Assembly: GCA_022567855.1 (NCBI GenBank)
Contig: JADFGE010000062.1
Coordinates: forward strand, 1 to 10,575
Reading direction: 5' to 3'
DNA from: Planctomycetota bacterium
Lineage (GTDB): Bacteria; Planctomycetota; Phycisphaerae; Phycisphaerales; SM1A02
DNA length: 10,575 nt
A program made the position numbers and the translations under genes. Under the pieces are notes generated by a model. The model was not told where the DNA came from, ran no database searches, and saw nothing but the letters and a program-made list of their open reading frames with translations. This document shows, in pieces, positions 5,776 to 10,575 of this stretch; positions within the stretch are counted from its first letter, which is position 1; each line of letters begins with the position of its first letter.

Positions 5776-8700
5776 ATGCGTATCCCGCGTACGGCAGCAG
5801 CGCTGAGCATCTGTAGCCTGCTGGTTTTCCTCACGGCGGCTGGGGCCCAGGACGTCGGCCCCAACGCGACCGATCTTCGCGATTACTACACCGCCAACGG
5901 TCTGCTCCAGCGCGGAATGTATGACCTCGCCGTCACCGAGTATCGCACGTTCCTCGATGCGCACCCGAGCCACGCGAAGGCCCCAACCGCCCGCTACGGT
6001 CTAAGCGTCTGCCTGTTCCGACTCCAGCGGCACGAGGAGGCGGTGTCACAACTGAAGCGCATTCGGGGCGATGACGACTTCGCCTACGCCGCAGAAGTTG
6101 CGACGATTCTCGGCCAATGCCACCTCGCACTGGGAAACTTTTCCGACGCGACCACTTCATTTGGCGAGGTTGTCCGGAAGCATCCTGAGCACGACCTCGC
6201 TGATGATGCTGCCGCCGGCCAAGCCGAAGCCTTGTACCGCGACGGCAAGTTCGAGCAGGTGAAGCAGCCGTGCGAGACGCTCGTTTCGCGCTGGCCTGAC
6301 AGTCCGCATCGCGAACGCGCCGAGTTGTTCTGGGGTTTGGCGGACATGGCCCAGGGTGAGTACGCCCAAGCCGCCCAACGCTTCGAGGCCACGAGGGATC
6401 GCTTTCCCACCGGCCGGTACGCCGATCAAATGTCGCTGTTGCTTGGACAATCGTTGCACCGATCCAGTTCACTGGGCCAGGCGGCCCGGCAGTATCGGCA
6501 GGTGATTGATACCGCACGTCGCGCGTATGTGCCCGACGCGCTGTATGGATTAGCGGTGATCGAGCATGGCGCCGGCGAATTGGAGCCGGCCGGTGAACGG
6601 CTGGACCGATTGCTTGAGGAGTTCGACGATCACACGCTCGTGCCGGCTGCGCAACTGCTGCGTGGACGGGTCTGGTTCGATCTGAGGGAGGAGCCCAAGG
6701 CGTCGGCGCTGTTTGAGAAAGTTGCGAAAGTTGACGGCGAGTACCGGGACGATGCGGTGTATTGGTTGGCGAAGTGCGACCTGCGCCGGGACGAACCGGC
6801 CCGTGCCGCCGCTCGGCTCACCGACGCCATCGCCACGTTTCCCGAGAGTGAACTGCTCCCGGAGATGACGTATGACCGTGCGGTCGCGCTGTTGCGGGCC
6901 GGCGAACCCGATGAAGCGATCGGCACGCTGCGGACCTTCAGATCGCGTTACCCTGAGCACACGCTGGCAGCGGGGGCCCTGCATCTAATGGCGATGACCG
7001 AGCACCAGCAGCGCCGATACGACTCGAGCGTGCGCCTCTGCCGGGAGTTTGAGGTGAATTACCCCGACCACGAGCTGGCCGGGTCGATCGCATTTCTCAG
7101 AGCCGAGAACCTGTTTCTCGCCAAGAACTATCAGGACGCTGCGGAAGCGTTCACGACGTTCCTCGGTCGCTACCCGGACGATGCGCAAGCGTCCAAGGCA
7201 ACGTATCGGCTCGGCATGTCGCAGTATCACCGTCGGCGGTTCGATGAATCAGCGCAGGTGTTGGCGGCGGTAGTCGATGGTCAGGACACGCCGAGCGAAT
7301 TCGCCAGCGCCCTCCTCGCCGTCGGCGACATCCATTTCCAGCGCGGCGAATGGGAAGCGGCCGAGCGCGACCTTGGCGACTATCTATCCCTAGCGGACGA
7401 TCAACCGTCGGCTGATGATGCGCTCCTGAAGCTTGGTCTATCACGAGCAAGACAGGACAGGCCGGAGGCGGCGCTGGAGGTCTTCGACGAGCTGATTGAG
7501 CGGTTCCCGCAAAGCGCTCATCATCTCCAAGGGGTTTTTGAACGCGGTCAGGCGCTGACGACGCTCAAGAAACTTGACGACGCAGCGGTCGCATTTGAAC
7601 AAGTGCTTGCCCAAGGCCCCGATTCGCGATTTGCCGTGCACGCGCTGAATCACCTCGGGTCCATTGCGGTGAATCACGAATCGTATGTCCAAGCCGCTTC
7701 ATATTTCCAACGGGCCGCGGGCGTCCAACCGACTCCGCAAGGGGCGGCGGAAGCCCTGTTCCAGCAGGGCCAGGCCCTCATGTCCGCGAAGCACTATGAG
7801 CAAGCGGCCACGGTCTTTGCGGCGCTGATTCGCGACCATCGCTCGCACGAGCGGGTGGGGCAGGCGGCGGCTCAGCGCTCGATCGCTCTGGCCCGGCAAG
7901 GCGAACATGCCACGGCCCTCGCCGAAATCGAGAACGTCGAGCGGGAATATGCGGCCAACCTGGAAGGTCCGCTGCTCATGGCCCTGTGGTACGAGAAGGC
8001 GTGGTGTCTGCGCGAGTTGGATCGGACGGACGAAGCGGCGGCGACGTACCGCAAGGTCTTGGCGCGCGGTGAAGCCGGTCCGCTGCGCAATCACGCGCTG
8101 TTGGAGCTCGCCGAGCTCGAGGCGGAGGCTGAGCAGTATTCCGAGGCCGCCGAACGGCTTCGCGCGCTTCGCGCTCAGGCGGACCAGTCCGACAACGTGT
8201 CCGACGAGCTGCTGGAACGGGCAACGTATCGTCTGGGGGTCTGCGAGTTTCGTCTGGAGAATCTTGACGGCGCAATCACGCTGTTCGAGGAGTTTCTCGA
8301 TCGTTTTCCCGACAGCACGCTGGCGGCCTCTGCCAGTCTCTGGTGCGGCGAGGCGCTGTTCAAGACCGGCGGGTTTGACCGCGCCGTCACCCACCTTCGT
8401 CGTGTCGTGGAGAACCATAGTTCAGACGAAGCATATGGTCCGAGTCTCTTGCGACTTGGCGAGAGCCTGGCCGTGCTCCAACGATGGAAGCCCAGCGAAG
8501 ATGTGTTTCGCACGTACCTGGCCGTGTTCGGCGACACCTCGCTGTGGTTCCAGGCGCAGTTCGGCGTGGCTTGGGCGATGGAGAACCAGCAGAACTACGA
8601 GAACGCGCTGCCGGCCTACGAGCACGTTGTCCAGCGTCATCAGGGTGAGACGGCCGCCCGCGCTCAATTCCAGATGGGCGAATGCCTGTTTGCCATGAAG

Positions 8701-8934
8701 CGCCTTGACGAGGCTGTGCGCGAGCTGCTGAAAGTGGACATTCTCTACGCTTATCCCCAATGGAGCGCGGCGGCGTTGTATGAGGCCGGCCGGTGTTTTC
8801 AGGAGATGGGCAATCCAACCAACGCCCGCAAGCAGTTCGAGCAGGTGCGCACTGATCACGGCCAGACACGGTGGGCGCAGCTTGCCGAGCAGCGATTAGA
8901 TGAGATGTCTCGCCCCTCGCTTCCCGGGAGCTGA
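5776..8934 (+). CDS. Secreted tetratricopeptide-repeat protein, about 27 repeats
   Basis: The 1052-residue product starts with a signal peptide: RIPR, then LSICSLLVFLTAAGA, with likely cleavage near residue 24. ATG 5776 has AAAGG seven bases upstream. An in-frame extension upstream to 5632 is rejected because it runs through the hairpin and would bury the signal. From about residue 38 to the end the protein is a nearly continuous array of TPR-like helix pairs of 33-40 residues, each of the form A-x-LG-x-x/F-x-x-G-x-Y-x-x-A and often closing in R-x-P-x-S/H (FPES, YPEH, YPDD, FPDS). I count about 27 units. The units resemble those in YbgF/CpoB and BamD-type periplasmic proteins. No catalytic domain is visible, so a scaffold or protein-capture role is likely. 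It is followed after 46 bases by the ExbB-type gene, which suggests a large periplasmic partner of the motor. Confidence 0.9.
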   Translation: MRIPRTAAALSICSLLVFLTAAGAQDVGPNATDLRDYYTANGLLQRGMYDLAVTEYRTFLDAHPSHAKAPTARYGLSVCLFRLQRHEEAVSQLKRIRGDDDFAYAAEVATILGQCHLALGNFSDATTSFGEVVRKHPEHDLADDAAAGQAEALYRDGKFEQVKQPCETLVSRWPDSPHRERAELFWGLADMAQGEYAQAAQRFEATRDRFPTGRYADQMSLLLGQSLHRSSSLGQAARQYRQVIDTARRAYVPDALYGLAVIEHGAGELEPAGERLDRLLEEFDDHTLVPAAQLLRGRVWFDLREEPKASALFEKVAKVDGEYRDDAVYWLAKCDLRRDEPARAAARLTDAIATFPESELLPEMTYDRAVALLRAGEPDEAIGTLRTFRSRYPEHTLAAGALHLMAMTEHQQRRYDSSVRLCREFEVNYPDHELAGSIAFLRAENLFLAKNYQDAAEAFTTFLGRYPDDAQASKATYRLGMSQYHRRRFDESAQVLAAVVDGQDTPSEFASALLAVGDIHFQRGEWEAAERDLGDYLSLADDQPSADDALLKLGLSRARQDRPEAALEVFDELIERFPQSAHHLQGVFERGQALTTLKKLDDAAVAFEQVLAQGPDSRFAVHALNHLGSIAVNHESYVQAASYFQRAAGVQPTPQGAAEALFQQGQALMSAKHYEQAATVFAALIRDHRSHERVGQAAAQRSIALARQGEHATALAEIENVEREYAANLEGPLLMALWYEKAWCLRELDRTDEAAATYRKVLARGEAGPLRNHALLELAELEAEAEQYSEAAERLRALRAQADQSDNVSDELLERATYRLGVCEFRLENLDGAITLFEEFLDRFPDSTLAASASLWCGEALFKTGGFDRAVTHLRRVVENHSSDEAYGPSLLRLGESLAVLQRWKPSEDVFRTYLAVFGDTSLWFQAQFGVAWAMENQQNYENALPAYEHVVQRHQGETAARAQFQMGECLFAMKRLDEAVRELLKVDILYAYPQWSAAALYEAGRCFQEMGNPTNARKQFEQVRTDHGQTRWAQLAEQRLDEMSRPSLPGS

Positions 8935-8980
8935 AGTTTCGCCTGGGCGCAGCGGAACGTGGAGATAAAGGAGTGTATCC

Positions 8981-9790
8981 GTGTTGGAATCAACCCTAGG
9001 GATAACAATGGCGATCTTCGCCCAGGCGTCGGGCGCGGCGGAGGCTGTCGCCGACGTCCCGGAGGCCGTGCAAATCCAGTCACTTTGGGATTTCATCACC
9101 AAGGGCGGGATCGTGATGATTCCCATTGGGCTGTGCTCGTTTGTCGCGCTGGCGGTATTTGTCGAACGGCTCATCAGTCTTCGTCGCAGCGTGGTGATTC
9201 CGGCGACGTTTCTTCCCGGCCTCAAGAAGATGCTGCGGACGAATCCAAACGACAAGGCCAAGGCGATCGCGTATTGCCGAAAGAACGCGAGCCCGGTCGC
9301 CAACGTCTTCGCCGCGGGGATCAAGAAGCTCGACGGTTCGATCGAGAGCATCCAGCAGCGCATCGAGGACGCCGGGCAACGCGAGGTTCTCAAGCTGCGC
9401 CGTTTCCTGCGGGTGCTGTCGGTGATTGCCTCGGTCACGCCGTTGATGGGCTTGTTGGGGACGATCTTCGGAATGATCAAGGCGTTCCAAACCGTCGCCG
9501 TGTCACCCGACGCCTTGGGCAAGACGGAGCTGCTGGCGACCGGGATTTACGAGGCGATGATCACGACCGCGGCCGGTCTGACCGTCGCTATCCCGGTGTT
9601 GATCGCGTACCACTGGATCTCGGCGAAGATCGATCGGTTGGTCATGGACATCGACGAGATGTCGGTTGAGTTCCTGGAGGAGCTTGGCGACGGCGGGTTC
9701 GAGGCCGCGCCCGACGAAGGCCCGGAGGTCGTTGCTGAAACAGCCGAGCCCCAGATCAGCGAGTCAGGCGCGCCGGTCGCCGCGACCTGA
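8981..9790 (+). CDS. MotA/TolQ/ExbB-family proton channel protein
   Basis: The start is GTG 8981, supported by AAAGGAG (8967-8973) seven bases upstream; ATG 9008 is a weaker alternative. The 269 residues include TM1 (about 42-63, GIVMIPIGLCSFVALAVFVE), a cytoplasmic loop with IQQRIEDAGQRE, TM2 (145-168) holding the family signature TPLMGLLGTIFGMIKAF, and TM3 (189-210, YEAMITTAAGLTVAIPVL). Thr161 in TM2 and Thr196 in TM3 are at the positions of the pore-facing threonines of ExbB/TolQ. The C-terminus (235-269) is an acidic, disordered-looking tail. The protein should form the pentameric inner-membrane stator that, with the next gene's product, converts proton flow into force on the envelope. 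ExbB versus TolQ cannot be decided by sequence; the surrounding TPR and propeller genes favour a Tol-like role. Confidence 0.94.
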   Translation: MLESTLGITMAIFAQASGAAEAVADVPEAVQIQSLWDFITKGGIVMIPIGLCSFVALAVFVERLISLRRSVVIPATFLPGLKKMLRTNPNDKAKAIAYCRKNASPVANVFAAGIKKLDGSIESIQQRIEDAGQREVLKLRRFLRVLSVIASVTPLMGLLGTIFGMIKAFQTVAVSPDALGKTELLATGIYEAMITTAAGLTVAIPVLIAYHWISAKIDRLVMDIDEMSVEFLEELGDGGFEAAPDEGPEVVAETAEPQISESGAPVAAT

Positions 9791-9806
9791 TCGGAGCCGC
9801 AGGACC

Positions 9807-10223
9807 ATGATCAAATCGGGTGAACCAGAACGCAGCGTGTCGATCGAGATGACCCCGATCGTTGACATGGTCTTTTTGCTGCTGATCTTTTTTCTCGTGG
9901 CCACGACGTTCCATCAGACGGAGCGCGAGATGCAGATCGCCCTGCCCGCTTCGATTTCTGCCGGGCCGATCAGCACGGCCCTGCGCGAGATCATTATCAA
10001 CGTCGATGAAGACGGGCAGATCATTGTGAGCGGCCGGACGATCGGCCCTGACGATCTTGGCGCCATAATCCAGCAGGCGGTGGCGCTGAATCCCCAGCAG
10101 AAAGTCACCGTGCGCGGTGATCGCAACGTCGCTTACGGGTACGTCGTTCGGGTGCTGGATATCTGTAAGACGAGCGGCATTGCGGAACCGTATCTTGATA
10201 CGGTCATCGGCGAGATGAATTAG
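9807..10223 (+). CDS. ExbD/TolR-family protein
   Basis: This 138-residue protein is the usual partner of an ExbB/TolQ channel and begins 16 bases after that gene's stop. ATG 9807 has GGAG ten bases upstream and AGGA close by; longer in-frame starts would overlap the ExbB-type gene and add unrelated sequence. The cytoplasmic N-terminus ends in SIEMTPIVDMVFLLLIFFLV (residues 12-31). Asp20 is the single membrane acidic residue that carries protons in this family (Asp25 in E. coli ExbD, Asp23 in TolR). Residues 40-138 form the periplasmic domain with its strand-helix pattern (IIINVDEDGQIIVSGRTI, then VTVRGDRNVAYGYVVRVLD). All expected key residues are present, so it should be functional. Confidence 0.95.
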   Translation: MIKSGEPERSVSIEMTPIVDMVFLLLIFFLVATTFHQTEREMQIALPASISAGPISTALREIIINVDEDGQIIVSGRTIGPDDLGAIIQQAVALNPQQKVTVRGDRNVAYGYVVRVLDICKTSGIAEPYLDTVIGEMN

Positions 10224-10269
10224 AGGTGCAAGCGCTGAGCGAATCCCCAGTCGAGTGAACAATCCCAAG

Positions 10270-10575
10270 ATGACGCGGTTCAAGAAAACCTGGCTGGTCG
10301 CGGGGGTCGGCGTGGTGATGCTAGCAGGCGCTGCCGCCATTGGGTGGCATCTGCGCACGCAGATTTTCACCTACTACACCGATGCGGATGCGATTCGCCG
10401 GCCTGTGGACGAGGTCGTGCCGCGCGACATCCTATGGCGGCCGGCGGTGAAGCTGTCTTCAGCCATCAACACCGCTGCGGACGAGCGCGAGCCGAGCGTG
10501 GGGACGGACGGAACAACGGTATTCTTCGTTCGCGGCAAGCCGGGGCTCAATGCTGACATCTTCACCAGCACCCGT
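10270..10575 (+). CDS. Membrane-anchored PD40 (TolB-like) propeller protein, start only
   Basis: The frame from ATG 10270 is open to the window edge (102 codons), so only the N-terminus is seen. GTG 10255 is an in-frame alternative; neither start has a strong ribosome site. Residues 1-6 are basic, and 8-28 form a hydrophobic anchor or signal (WLVAGVGVVMLAGAAAIGWHL). After a 45-residue spacer comes EPSVGTDGTTVFFVRGK (74-90) and then ADIFTSTR (95-102). This is the E-P-x-x-x-x-DG-x-x-x-x-F ... DI(F/Y)-x-x pattern of the WD40-like PD40 repeat, found in TolB and OmpA-linked propellers. It follows the ExbD-type gene by 46 bases on the same strand, so it probably belongs to the same transcript. In Tol-Pal, TolB links the motor-driven complex to Pal. 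Whether this protein ends in a Pal/OmpA domain cannot be seen. Confidence 0.75.
   Translation, partial: MTRFKKTWLVAGVGVVMLAGAAAIGWHLRTQIFTYYTDADAIRRPVDEVVPRDILWRPAVKLSSAINTAADEREPSVGTDGTTVFFVRGKPGLNADIFTSTR

Noticed and set aside
7907..8698. Long open frame in another frame inside the TPR gene
   Set aside because: It is Arg/Ser/Cys-rich and overlaps a continuous TPR reading frame, so it is a shadow of GC-rich coding sequence.

Overview
The window looks like chromosomal DNA from a planctomycete-type bacterium (Planctomycetota or a close relative). This is inferred from family content, not from a marker gene. The clues are an outer-membrane porin with the planctomycete-style 'FFLGSADGNF' entry motif after a coiled coil, a BlaI-type repressor paired with a large M56 (BlaR-like) membrane protease, an eRF1-like 'WIDH' protein, and a very long TPR protein in front of ExbB/ExbD-type genes. 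The DNA is GC-rich throughout and coding style is uniform.

Layout. (1) 1-811, minus strand: N-terminal 270 residues of a phosphate-selective-porin-type protein, cut by the window edge. (2) 812-1183: no gene seen. (3) 1184-1732, plus: small 'WIDHxxA' protein of the bacterial eRF1-like group with an unusual C-terminal tail. (4) 1733-2134: no convincing gene. (5) 2135-5592, plus: a regulatory pair. A BlaI/MecI-family repressor is preceded by a promoter with two near-identical operators, 22 bp apart, placed over the spacer and the start site. It is followed by a 926-residue M56 protease that has no penicillin-binding sensor; instead its outer part carries a duplicated 50-residue domain and long helical segments. 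The two genes are separated by a roughly 160-bp element with 27-bp inverted ends. (6) 5776 to the right edge, plus: a tight cluster of a secreted 1052-residue TPR protein (about 27 repeats), a TolQ/ExbB-type channel protein, an ExbD/TolR-type protein, and the start of a membrane-anchored protein with a PD40 (TolB-like) propeller repeat.

How the parts may work together. The last four genes resemble a Tol-Pal-like energy-coupled envelope machine: a proton-driven motor (ExbB/ExbD type), a large periplasmic TPR scaffold and a beta-propeller partner. The repressor/protease pair upstream has the architecture of a signal-transducing proteolytic switch: an outside domain senses, the inside HExxH protease inactivates the repressor, and the operators are released. 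What it senses is unknown, and nothing in the window links it to beta-lactams. Whether the switch controls the downstream envelope cluster is open. A hairpin sits between them, and no BlaI-type operator is visible in front of the TPR gene.
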